A program made the translations under genes and the position numbers. A DNA stretch of 64,000 nt, taken from NCBI RefSeq assembly GCF_000250675.2, contig NC_018681.1, positions 1,550,001 through 1,614,000 of the forward strand. Direction: 5' to 3'. The notes under the pieces are model-generated. The model did no database searches. It saw only the letters and a list, made by a program, of their open reading frames with translations, and was not told where the DNA came from. The stretch comes from Nocardia brasiliensis ATCC 700358. Its GTDB lineage: Bacteria > Actinomycetota > Actinomycetes > Mycobacteriales > Mycobacteriaceae. Positions 42,701 to 50,500 of the stretch are shown here, piece by piece; the stretch's first letter is position 1; every line of letters begins with the position of its first letter.

Positions 42701-43509
42701 CGGTCTTGGTGATCGGCGGCACCGGCACCACAGGAAGTCGGGTCGCACGCGGACTCGCGCAGCGTGGCGTGCCCGCCCGCGTAGCCAGCAGGCGCGGTGA
42801 CGGCGAGCGTGTGCGCTTCGACTGGTACGACCCGCACACCCACGACGGCGCGCTCGCCGGCATCGACGCGATGTATGCGGTCGCGCCGATCGGCGACGCC
42901 GAACCAGAACACGTGATGGTGCCACCACTCGAACTCGCCGCCCGCTCGGGTGTGCGGCGAGCAGTGCTGCTGAGTACATCGGCGGTCGAGCCCGGCGAAA
43001 GCGGACTCGGGGTCGTGCACGCGCGGCTGTCCGAGCTGTTCGATGAATGGACCGTGCTACGCCCCGCGTGGTTCATGGAGAACTTCGTCGGTGAGCATGC
43101 CCACGCGCACTCGATTCGCGACCACGGCGAGATCGTGACGGCTACCGGCGACGGGCGGGTCGGGTTCGTGTCGGTCGATGACATCGCCGCCGTGGCCGTT
43201 GCCGCACTGACCGATCCCGTACCGCACAACACGGCACACCTGATCACCGGTCCGCAGGCGTTGACCTACGCCGATGTTGCCGCGATCACCTCCAGGCTCA
43301 CCGGCCGCACGGTACGGCACCGCGCTGTGACCGCCGTGGAACAAACCGAGCGTCTGGCCGCTGCCGGGATACCGAGGCGGTATGCCCGGTTTCTCGCGCA
43401 ACTCGATGAGGCGATCGCGGCCGGTGCCGAGGACAGGACGACGACGGTCGTTGCCGACATCACGGGCCGCCCACCGCGCTCACTCGAAGACGTCTTCGCC
43501 GATCACTGA
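42697..43509 (+). CDS. NmrA-like NAD(P)-binding oxidoreductase
   Basis: 270-residue atypical short-chain dehydrogenase. The N-terminal dinucleotide motif is VIGGTGTTGSRVARGLAQRG. Downstream, LRPAWFMENFVGEHAHAHSIRDHGEI and GFVSVDDIAAVAVAALTDP mark the NmrA/QOR2 branch, which senses or reduces quinones with NADPH. No YxxxK catalytic pair is visible, as usual in this branch. Overlaps the upstream SnoaL-like gene by 4 bp. Confidence 0.85.
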   Translation: MTVLVIGGTGTTGSRVARGLAQRGVPARVASRRGDGERVRFDWYDPHTHDGALAGIDAMYAVAPIGDAEPEHVMVPPLELAARSGVRRAVLLSTSAVEPGESGLGVVHARLSELFDEWTVLRPAWFMENFVGEHAHAHSIRDHGEIVTATGDGRVGFVSVDDIAAVAVAALTDPVPHNTAHLITGPQALTYADVAAITSRLTGRTVRHRAVTAVEQTERLAAAGIPRRYARFLAQLDEAIAAGAEDRTTTVVADITGRPPRSLEDVFADH

Positions 43510-43769
43510 CAGTGCGCTGGACCCCGAGGCGAGCTTGTCGCGGAGCCGTAGACGCCGACGCCACATCTGGAACGATCTACCCCGGACAACGAGCCAGCCC
43601 AACGCACTCAACTCGGCATGTGCGGATGCCCTGAGCCGCCGCGGATCTCAACCGTCAGCCGAGCGACCAGCGGCAGAAGCGGATATGATGCCGACGCCCA
43701 CACCCCATCGGTGGCGGGGTCCTGATTCGTCAGCGGCAAGGTGACGTGCTGCCATGGGCGCTCTACCAC

Positions 43770-44369
43770 TCAGCCAAAGAAGGTGACCAGATCCTGCAGC
43801 GGCCATGGGTTATCGAAGCTCAGGGCGAACGCGTTGAAGTGGAGAGTCTCGTCCGCAGCCTCGAGCAGGATGCTGACCAGAGCGGCCGTCTGCGTCCCTA
43901 CGGTGACCGCGCCGTAGACCTCGCGCAACTCCGGCACTCGTTGGGCCACCACATGTCCGACGACCGGCCCATTGTCGGCCTGGGGCGTACTGGTGAAAGG
44001 GTTGTCGAAGACGAAGCTCCATGGCGTGAGTTCCCGGGGCACTCCGGCGGCCTCGAGCTCCGCACTCGCTTCTTCCAGAAACTGTCCGCCCCGCCGCAGT
44101 GGCCCGAGGTCGAAGCGGGTCGACTCGCCGTACTCGATCAGGTCCTGCCACGCGCAGGCGTAGGCGTCCCCGGCAGCCGGGTTCTTGGGGCGGTCACCGA
44201 AGATGTCGTCGACGGCCTCCACCACGGACGGCGACCCGTTCTCCCTGTTCTGCGCGTCCATGGCGATCGCTCGCCGGCGGCTCTCCTCCAGCACTCCGTG
44301 TCCTGGCCGCCGAATCCACAACTGCACGTTCTCGAGGCTCACACTGTAGATGGTGAGCTGCGTACCCAT
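43770..44369 (-). CDS. Hypothetical protein, 199 residues
   Basis: Soluble protein beginning MGTQLTIYSVSLENVQLWI. No signal peptide, membrane span or recognised motif. Aromatic and acidic residues are frequent (YGESTRFDLGPLRRGG, PWSFVFDNPFTSTPQ). ATG 44369 has GGAGGAG 6 nt upstream, so expression is credible. It resembles orphan proteins of streptomycetes and nocardiae with an MGT-L-x-Y-S/A-V start, with no known function. It lies within the segment bracketed by the ROK direct repeats. 260 bp without a gene precede its 3' end. Confidence 0.65.
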   Translation of the reverse strand: MGTQLTIYSVSLENVQLWIRRPGHGVLEESRRRAIAMDAQNRENGSPSVVEAVDDIFGDRPKNPAAGDAYACAWQDLIEYGESTRFDLGPLRRGGQFLEEASAELEAAGVPRELTPWSFVFDNPFTSTPQADNGPVVGHVVAQRVPELREVYGAVTVGTQTAALVSILLEAADETLHFNAFALSFDNPWPLQDLVTFFG

Positions 44370-44656
44370 CGATTCTCCTCCACTCGGCGTTCCGGGACCC
44401 GCATCACATCAACCGGTGCTGACCGCCCCCTAGCCGTCAGCACCCTATAGTCCCCGGTAGATCGGCGCATCCCGAATTTGCCACGGACACGCTCACCGAC
44501 GCCGGCGTGCGCAACCAGGTCATTTCCTGCGCGGACGCCACCACGAGGTGCCCGAATTCGCTGGTGGAGGTGGACGCCGATGGCGTGCGATCGATCGCGC
44601 GGCCAATCCGCATAGCATTCTGGCCCAGGATGTACGCTCCGCCTTGCCGATTACGA
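44370..44656. other. Gap between hypothetical gene and ROK gene
   Basis: No convincing gene. Open frames on both strands are short and overlap each other completely. The right edge abuts the duplicated ROK 3' end and may contain the junction of the inserted segment. Confidence 0.4.
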
Positions 44657-44657
44657 A

Positions 44658-45833
44658 TCACGCGCCCGCGGAACGTCTTTCGAAGAGCCGGTCGCGGGCG
44701 ACGGCGAGCGCCCGCGACACGGCGCCGGTGAGGACACCGTCGTCGCCGAGGGTGCTGGCGACGATGCGGGGGCGTAATGGACCGAGTTCGCTCATCCGGC
44801 GGCTGATCGCGCTGCCGAGCAGCTCGAGATTGTTGCCGATACCGCCGCTGAGCACGACGAGTTCGGGATCGAGGATGGCGGCGACCGCGGTGATGAGCGC
44901 GCCGATGCGGCGGCCCTCGGATTCGACCACCGCGATCGCGCGGGCATCGCCGCCCGCGGCGGCGGTGAAGATCTCTTTCGCGGAAGTGCCAGGCAGACCG
45001 GCTTGTTCGGCCGCGCGCGCGACACCGCCTGCCGCGGCGACGGTTTCGGTCATGCCGCGTTCGCGGGCGTCGAGCGGGGGAGCGTCGACCTCGGTCGCGG
45101 GCAGGAACGAGACCTCACCGGCCGCACCGGTGTTGCCGACGTAGAGTTCGCCGTTGATCACGATGCCCATGCCGACACCGGTGCCGATCGAGATCAGCAC
45201 GAAATTGCGCACGCCCGCCCCGGCGCCGAAGGTCAATTCGCCGACGGCCGCGAGGTTGATGTCGTTCTCGATGCTCGACTCGACCTCGAGCGCGGCACGC
45301 AGCTGCCCCACCAACCCGGCCCGGCCCCATCCGGGCAGATTCTGCGCGTAGTCGAGTCGCCCGGTGCTGGGATTCAGCACACCGGGGCTGCCGATCACCG
45401 CGTAATGCACTGCGGCCCAGTCGATCCCCGCGTCGGCCGCGACCTCGTCGGCCAGGCTGCGCACCCGGCGCACCAGATCCGCGGCCGAGCGGGCGGAATT
45501 GCGCACGTCGCGACGTCCGATGAAATCCCCGCGCAGGTCGGCGATGGCGAGCCGGATCCAGTTCCGGCCGATATCGACCCCGGCCACCACCCCGGCGCGC
45601 ACGTTCACGTCGTACAGCGCGGTGGTCGGTCCCGGCCGGCCGCTCAGCGAGCCGACCAGCTGTACCAGCCCGGACTGTTCCAGGCCCGAAAGTGCCGCCG
45701 ACACGGTAGGTTTGGACAGTCCGCTGGCTTTGGCGAGCTCGCCGCGCGAGGCGGGCCCGCTGACCCGCAGGTAGTCGAGCAGCAGCCGTTCGTTCATCGT
45801 CCGGAGCAGTTGGGGATTGCCCACCCTGCTCAT
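44658..45833 (-). CDS. ROK family transcriptional regulator of the second sugar operon
   Basis: 391 residues from ATG 45833 (MSRVGNPQLLRTMNERLLL). N-terminal winged helix (SRGELAKASGLSKPTVSAALSGLEQSG), then the ROK fold (VAGVDIGRNWIRLAIADL, AVIGSPGVLN, LISIGTGVGMGIVINGELYVGNTGAAGEV). Where the first ROK protein has the CxCGxxGCxE zinc cluster, this one has no Cys, so it belongs to a different subgroup. It is divergent from the second XylF-type gene, with an inverted repeat in the spacer. Its 3' 94 bp are duplicated at 41379. Confidence 0.88.
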   Translation of the reverse strand: MSRVGNPQLLRTMNERLLLDYLRVSGPASRGELAKASGLSKPTVSAALSGLEQSGLVQLVGSLSGRPGPTTALYDVNVRAGVVAGVDIGRNWIRLAIADLRGDFIGRRDVRNSARSAADLVRRVRSLADEVAADAGIDWAAVHYAVIGSPGVLNPSTGRLDYAQNLPGWGRAGLVGQLRAALEVESSIENDINLAAVGELTFGAGAGVRNFVLISIGTGVGMGIVINGELYVGNTGAAGEVSFLPATEVDAPPLDARERGMTETVAAAGGVARAAEQAGLPGTSAKEIFTAAAGGDARAIAVVESEGRRIGALITAVAAILDPELVVLSGGIGNNLELLGSAISRRMSELGPLRPRIVASTLGDDGVLTGAVSRALAVARDRLFERRSAGA

Positions 45834-45934
45834 GACTTCGCCTCGGCGGCGCTCGGCGTCGTCACGCGCGGGCACGCCGCGACACGATTCGCTCGCTCAT
45901 GAATCCTCCTGCTCGCACCACTGGACACCTCGTT

Positions 45935-45960
45935 GTTAGTAAACTACCTTTCTTACCAAC
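45935..45960. promoter_or_regulatory. ROK operator-like inverted repeat
   Basis: GTTAGTAAA-N5-TTTCTTACCAAC: the right arm read in reverse is GTTGGTAAGAAA, matching the left arm at most positions. GTTnGTAA half-sites separated by a short spacer are typical for ROK repressors. It lies between the ROK gene and the divergent transport operon. Confidence 0.6.
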
Positions 45961-46001
45961 GCTCAACCGGGCGCTCTCACTCCACTCGGCACGGTGACCT
46001 C

Positions 46002-47084
46002 ATGCGTCGAATTCAGCTCTTCACCGCGGCGGCGGCCGCACTCGTCCTGGCGGCAGGCTGTAGCTCCGGCGACAGCGCCAAAGACGCGAAATCGGGCGGC
46101 GACACCCCGACGATCGCGCTGCTGCTGCCCGAATCCAAGACCACCCGCTACGAGGCCTTCGACCGCCCGCTGTTCGAGGCGAAGGTCAGGCAGCTCTGCG
46201 ACAAATGCAAGGTGCTCTACTTCAACGCTGACCAGGATGCGGCCAAGCAGCAGGGTCAGTTCGAGTCCGCGCTCACCCAGGGCGCCGACGTCATCGTGTT
46301 CGACGCGGTCAACGCCGATGCCGTTGCCCCGCAGGTGAATACCGCCCAGCAGAAGAAGATCCCGGTGATCGCCTACGACCGGTTGATCTCCGGCATCGCC
46401 TACGACTATTACGTGTCCTTCGACAACGTGAAGGTCGGCAAGGTGCAGGGTGACGCGCTGCTGGCCGAACTGAGCAAGCGCGGCACCACCGACAAGGGGC
46501 AGGTCGTGGTGATCAACGGCTCGCCGACCGACCCCAGCGCGGGCGACTACAAGAAGGGCGCGCACGAGGCCCTGGACGGAAAAGTGAAGGTGGGCCGGGA
46601 GTTCGACACCCCGGACTGGTCGCCGGACAAGGCGCAGCAGCAGATGGAACAGGCGATCACTGCCCTCGGCAAGGACGCGATCGTCGGCGTGTACTCGGCC
46701 AACGACGGCATGGCGGGTGGCGCGATCGCGGCGCTGAAGCGGGCCGGCTACGCCACCCTGCCCCCGTTGACCGGTCAGGACGCGGAATTGGCAGGCGTGC
46801 AACGGATTCTGACGGGCGAGCAGACGATGACCATCTACCTGGACTATCGGGCCCAGGCGGAGAAGGCGGCCGAACTCGCCGTCGCGCTCACCAAGGGCGA
46901 AAAGCCCACGGCGCCCGCGAAGACGAACAACGGCGCCACCGATATCCCGTCCTTCCTGCTCGATGCGATCGCGGTGGGCAAGGACAACATCAAGGACACC
47001 ATCGTCAAGGACGGTCTCTACTCCGTCGCCGATATCTGCACGCCCGACGTCGCGGCGGCATGCCAGGCCGCAGGTATCAAATGA
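46002..47084 (+). CDS. Sugar ABC transporter substrate-binding lipoprotein (XylF type), copy 2
   Basis: 360 residues; signal peptide with lipobox LAAGC (Cys about 19). Sugar-binding fold landmarks are IALLLPESKTTRYEAFDRPLF, VIAYDRLISG, YYVSFDNVKVGKVQGDAL, VYSANDGMAGGAIAAL and LTGQDAELAGVQRILTGEQ. It shares its organisation with the protein at 12121, but the two differ enough to suggest different sugars. Two Cys in LCDKCK and two near the C-terminus (ICTPDVAAAC) may form disulfides. It overlaps the ATPase gene by 4 bp (ATGA). Confidence 0.92.
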   Translation: MRRIQLFTAAAAALVLAAGCSSGDSAKDAKSGGDTPTIALLLPESKTTRYEAFDRPLFEAKVRQLCDKCKVLYFNADQDAAKQQGQFESALTQGADVIVFDAVNADAVAPQVNTAQQKKIPVIAYDRLISGIAYDYYVSFDNVKVGKVQGDALLAELSKRGTTDKGQVVVINGSPTDPSAGDYKKGAHEALDGKVKVGREFDTPDWSPDKAQQQMEQAITALGKDAIVGVYSANDGMAGGAIAALKRAGYATLPPLTGQDAELAGVQRILTGEQTMTIYLDYRAQAEKAAELAVALTKGEKPTAPAKTNNGATDIPSFLLDAIAVGKDNIKDTIVKDGLYSVADICTPDVAAACQAAGIK

Positions 47085-47818
47085 CAGCTCCCACAGCGGT
47101 TCTCTCGGCCCGTGGCCTGACCAAACGCTATGGCGCGGTGCAGGCGCTGGCGGGCGCGGATCTCGAGGTGCGCGCCGGTGAGGTGGTGGCGCTGGTCGGC
47201 GACAACGGGGCGGGCAAATCGACACTGGTGAAGGCGATTTCGGGGGTGACCGTCGCCGATGCGGGCGAAATCGTCTTCGCCGGTGCGCCGGTGCGGATCG
47301 CGCGCCCGCAGGACGCGCAGGCGCTGGGCATCACCACGGTGTTCCAGGATCTCGCGCTGTGCGACAACCTCGATGTCGTCGCCAACCTGCATCTGGGCGC
47401 GGAGACCCGGATCTGCTCGGTGCTCGACGAGATCGAAATGGAGCGCAGCGCACGTGATCTGCTCGCGTCGCTGGACGTGCGGATCAAGGACGTGCGGGCG
47501 CCGGTCTCCGCGCTGTCCGGCGGTCAGCGTCAGTCGGTCGCCATCGCGCGGGCCCTGCTCGGGCGGCCGCGCATGGTGATTCTGGACGAGCCGACCGCCG
47601 CGCTCGGCGTCGAACAGACCGCGCAGGTGCTCGCGTTGATCGGCCGGCTGCGCGAGCGCGGGCTCGCGGTGCTGCTGATTTCGCACAATCTGGTGGACGT
47701 GCGCTCGGTCAGCGACCGCGTCGTGGTGCTGCGGCTGGGCCGCAATGCTGGTGAGTTCGAGACCGCTAAGGCGACTCAAGCGGATATCGTGGCAGCGATC
47801 ACGGGAGCGGCCGCATGA
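47081..47818 (+). CDS. Sugar ABC transporter ATP-binding protein, copy 2
   Basis: 245-residue single-domain ABC ATPase: Walker A VGDNGAGKST, VFQDLALCDNLDVVANLHLG, signature LSGGQRQ, Walker B MVILDEPTAALG, switch LISHNL. Paralogue of the ATPase at 13308. The start is ATG 47081, fused to the preceding stop as ATGA, so the operon lacks the hairpin gap found after the first binding-protein gene. Confidence 0.92.
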   Translation: MTAPTAVLSARGLTKRYGAVQALAGADLEVRAGEVVALVGDNGAGKSTLVKAISGVTVADAGEIVFAGAPVRIARPQDAQALGITTVFQDLALCDNLDVVANLHLGAETRICSVLDEIEMERSARDLLASLDVRIKDVRAPVSALSGGQRQSVAIARALLGRPRMVILDEPTAALGVEQTAQVLALIGRLRERGLAVLLISHNLVDVRSVSDRVVVLRLGRNAGEFETAKATQADIVAAITGAAA

Positions 47819-47898
47819 AAGAACGCAGTGAGCGAATCACGTCACAGCGGGTATCGCACATGACCGAGCCGAGCGACGGCGAGGTAGGTCATGAGTGA
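47815..47898 (+). CDS. 27-codon bridging ORF between ATPase and permease genes
   Basis: ATG 47815 overlaps the ATPase stop (ATGA), and the frame ends at TGA 47896-47898, inside the permease start region. The product (MKERSERITSQRVSH...) is polar with no family. Its placement suggests that it carries ribosomes across an otherwise 72-bp gap, parallel to the mini-ORF at 13264. Confidence 0.35.
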   Translation: MKERSERITSQRVSHMTEPSDGEVGHE

Positions 47899-49105
47899 AG
47901 CTGTGATGAAAAGACCTGTGTTACAGGAAGAGCGGGGGCGTGGGCTGATCGACGCCGCAGTGGATCGGCTGCGCCGCGGCGAAGTCGGATCGGTTCCGGT
48001 GGCGATCGGGCTGGTCATCATCGCCACGGTGTTCTACCGGCTCAACGCGCACTTCCTGTCCGCGGAGAATCTCACCAACCTCGCGTTGCAGATGGCGGCG
48101 ACCGGGACCATCGCGCTCGGCATCGTGCTGGTGCTGCTGCTCGGCGAGATCGACCTGTCCGCGGGCTCGGTCAGCGGCCTGACCGCCGTGGTGATGACGC
48201 TGCTGTACGTGCAGCACGGCTGGAATCCGATCTTCTCGGTGCTTGCCGCGGTGGCGGTCGGCGCGGCCATCGGACTGCTGCACGGCCTGATGCGCACGAT
48301 GTTGAGCATGCCGTCGTTCGTGGTCACACTGGCCGGGTTGATCGGCTGGCAGGGGCTGATGCTGTATCTGCTCGGTAAGGACGGCACGGTGAACCTGCCG
48401 TTCGATCGCGGCATCGCCACGATCAGCGATACCTGGCTCTCGCCGCTGCTCGGCTGGATTCTCGTGGTGCTGCTCGCGGGCGGTCATCTCGTGGCGAGTC
48501 TGATCACCCGGCACCAGCGGGTGCACGCCGAACTCGACGCCTCGGCGCCGGTGTGGATCGTGCTGCGCTCCGCCGCGCTCGCGGCCCTGCTGGGCGCCAC
48601 CGTGCTGGTGCTGAATTCCGATCGCGGCGTACCGCTGACCCTGGTGATCTTCGGCGGGCTGGTCCTCGGCCTCGACTTGATCTTGCGCAGAACGGTTTTC
48701 GGCAGGCGCATGTACGCCGTCGGCGGCAATGCCGAGGCGGCGCGCCGCGCCGGCATCAACGTCACCTGGATCCGGATCTCCGCGTTCATCGGATGTTCCG
48801 TGCTGGCCACCCTCGGCGGCATCCTGGCCGCGTCCCGGCTGGTCGCGGTCAACCAGAGTTCCGGCGGCAGCGACATCCTGCTCAACGCCATCGCGGCCGC
48901 GGTGATCGGCGGAACCAGCCTGTTCGGTGGTCGCGGGCGCGCCTATGCCGCGCTGCTCGGCATTCTCGTCATCCAGTCCATCACCAACGGCATGCTGCTG
49001 CTCAATGTCGACTCCTCGGTGCGCTTCATGGTCACCGGCGCCGTCCTCGCGGTCTCCGTCGCCATCGACTCGGTGGCCCGCCGCGGCGCCGAGGGAGCGC
49101 GCTGA
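47891..49105 (+). CDS. Sugar ABC transporter permease (XylH type), copy 2
   Basis: 404 residues with about 10-12 membrane segments. Landmarks shared with copy 1 are LLLGEIDLSAGS, MPSFVVTLAGLIGWQG, YAVGGNAEAARRAGI and VIGGTSLFGGRGRAYAALLG. ATG 47891; an internal ATG at residue 6 is an alternative. Last gene of the second transport operon, which unlike the first has its ROK gene divergent at the front. Confidence 0.92.
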   Translation: MSEAVMKRPVLQEERGRGLIDAAVDRLRRGEVGSVPVAIGLVIIATVFYRLNAHFLSAENLTNLALQMAATGTIALGIVLVLLLGEIDLSAGSVSGLTAVVMTLLYVQHGWNPIFSVLAAVAVGAAIGLLHGLMRTMLSMPSFVVTLAGLIGWQGLMLYLLGKDGTVNLPFDRGIATISDTWLSPLLGWILVVLLAGGHLVASLITRHQRVHAELDASAPVWIVLRSAALAALLGATVLVLNSDRGVPLTLVIFGGLVLGLDLILRRTVFGRRMYAVGGNAEAARRAGINVTWIRISAFIGCSVLATLGGILAASRLVAVNQSSGGSDILLNAIAAAVIGGTSLFGGRGRAYAALLGILVIQSITNGMLLLNVDSSVRFMVTGAVLAVSVAIDSVARRGAEGAR

Positions 49106-49322
49106 AGCACGGGCGAAACTGGGTCGCCCGCCGGAGGGGCGCCTGAACGCGGAGGGGTTGTCACGCGTTCAGGCGGTTCCTCGCCCGGCCTCTGTGTTGA
49201 TCGAACAACTGTGTCCGATCGAACAACCCGATCGGGTAACACCGCTGAACACCTGGCCGACACGCTGGGGGAGTTGTGCATGAGTTCGGAGCCGTGTGGG
49301 TCGGGGTTTTGGGAGTGTGTTC

Positions 49323-50375
49323 GTGGATCGCAGATCGACCTGGGTGGTTCGAGCTCGGGCAGTAGTACTGGCGGCGTCACTGTGTCTCGGACTCGGTATC
49401 GCGGCCGGTGCCCCCGCCCAGGCGAGCGTGCCGCGCGACTGGGTGTCCACGCCCGCCGCGCCCGACGGATCGGTGATCGCGCGGGTCGAGGAACCCGACA
49501 GACGCAACATCCGGATCTGGGTGCGTTCCACCGCGATGCAGGGCGCGACCTTCCCGGTCGACATCCAGCGCCCCGCCGACGATTCCCAGCCGCGGCCGAC
49601 GCTGTATCTGCTGAACGGCGCGGGCGGCGGCGTCGACGACGCCAGCTGGCAGCTGCGCACCAACGTGCTCGACTTCCTGGCGGACAAGAACGTCAACGTG
49701 GTCCAGCCGGTCGGCGGGCAGTTCAGCTACTACACCGACTGGATCAAGGACGACCCGGTGCTCGGGCCGAACAAATGGAAGACCTACCTCACCGAGGAAC
49801 TGCCCCCGCTGATCGACGCGGCCTTGGGCACCAACAAGGTGAACGCGATCGCGGGTCTGTCCATGGCGGGCACCTCGGTGCTCGCGCTGGCCGAGGCGAA
49901 CCCGGAGCTGTATCGCAGCGTCGCCTCCTACAGCGGGTGCGCGCAGACCAGCGACCCGATCGGTCAGGCCTTCGTGCAGATGACGGTGGAACGCGGGCAC
50001 GGCACGATCGACAACATGTGGGGCCCGCCCGGCGACCCGCTGTGGGCGGCCAACGATCCGCTGGTGCACGCGGACCGGCTGCGCGGCGTCAACCTGTTCG
50101 TCTCCAGCGGTAGCGGGCTGCCCGGTCCGCACGACACCCTCGACGGACCGTTCCAGATCAAGCCCGGCGTCCCGCAGTGGGCCGATCAGCTGGTGGTCGG
50201 CGGCGCGATCGAGGCCGGTATCCGGATGTGCTCGCAGAATCTGCAGAACCGGCTGAACGAGCTGGGCATCCCCGCGACCTTCGACTTCACCCTGACCGGT
50301 ACCCATTCGTGGGGCTACTGGCAGGACGCCTTCATCGCGTCCTGGCCGGTGCTCGCCCGCGGTCTCTACAGCTGA
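49323..50375 (+). CDS. Secreted antigen-85-like esterase/mycolyltransferase, second copy
   Basis: About 350 residues with a signal peptide (VVLAASLCLGLGIAAGAPAQA-S). It has YLLNGAGGG (oxyanion region), the nucleophile elbow GLSMAGTS, and the C-terminal catalytic His in GTHSWGYWQDAF. The closest family is antigen 85 / FbpA-like mycolyltransferases. GTG 49323 was chosen because GGGAG lies 8-10 nt upstream; GTG 49296 would only lengthen the n-region. It follows the permease with a 218-bp gap and is probably independent of it. Confidence 0.85.
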   Translation: MDRRSTWVVRARAVVLAASLCLGLGIAAGAPAQASVPRDWVSTPAAPDGSVIARVEEPDRRNIRIWVRSTAMQGATFPVDIQRPADDSQPRPTLYLLNGAGGGVDDASWQLRTNVLDFLADKNVNVVQPVGGQFSYYTDWIKDDPVLGPNKWKTYLTEELPPLIDAALGTNKVNAIAGLSMAGTSVLALAEANPELYRSVASYSGCAQTSDPIGQAFVQMTVERGHGTIDNMWGPPGDPLWAANDPLVHADRLRGVNLFVSSGSGLPGPHDTLDGPFQIKPGVPQWADQLVVGGAIEAGIRMCSQNLQNRLNELGIPATFDFTLTGTHSWGYWQDAFIASWPVLARGLYS

Positions 50376-50443
50376 TGAAGTCCGACCGCGGCGTGTGACC
50401 CAGGTCATCCGAGGTAGCACGCCGCGGCCGGCATAGGGTCGGC

Positions 50444-50477
50444 TAAGGTGGGTACGACCGATGCAGATATGCGCATA
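50444..50477 (+). promoter_or_regulatory. Promoter with metal-repressor-like palindrome before the CDF gene
   Basis: TAAGGT (50444-50449) is a -10 candidate. The perfect 10-bp palindrome TATGCGCATA (50468-50477) lies just after the expected transcription start and 23 bp before the ATG. AT-flanked sites of this kind are bound by ArsR/SmtB metal sensors. No sensor gene lies next to it, so control would be from elsewhere. Confidence 0.45.
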
Positions 50478-50500
50478 CATCGCGGTGAGGCGGGCGGCTG

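Noticed and set aside
43690..43790. A tRNA-like stretch: the minus strand reads GGCTGAGTGGTAGAGC, similar to a D-arm.
   Set aside because: No acceptor stem, anticodon arm or T-loop (GGTTCGA) can be fitted around it, and the D-stem itself pairs poorly. A degenerate tRNA cannot be excluded but is not supported.
43746..44450. Plus-strand frame opposite the 199-residue hypothetical gene.
   Set aside because: No ribosome site and Arg/Glu/Val shadow composition; the minus-strand gene has GGAGGAG before its ATG.
44437..44661. 74-codon minus-strand frame next to the ROK gene.
   Set aside because: It overlaps an alternative plus-strand frame of equal quality, and neither has a ribosome site; the stretch may be junction debris of the inserted segment.
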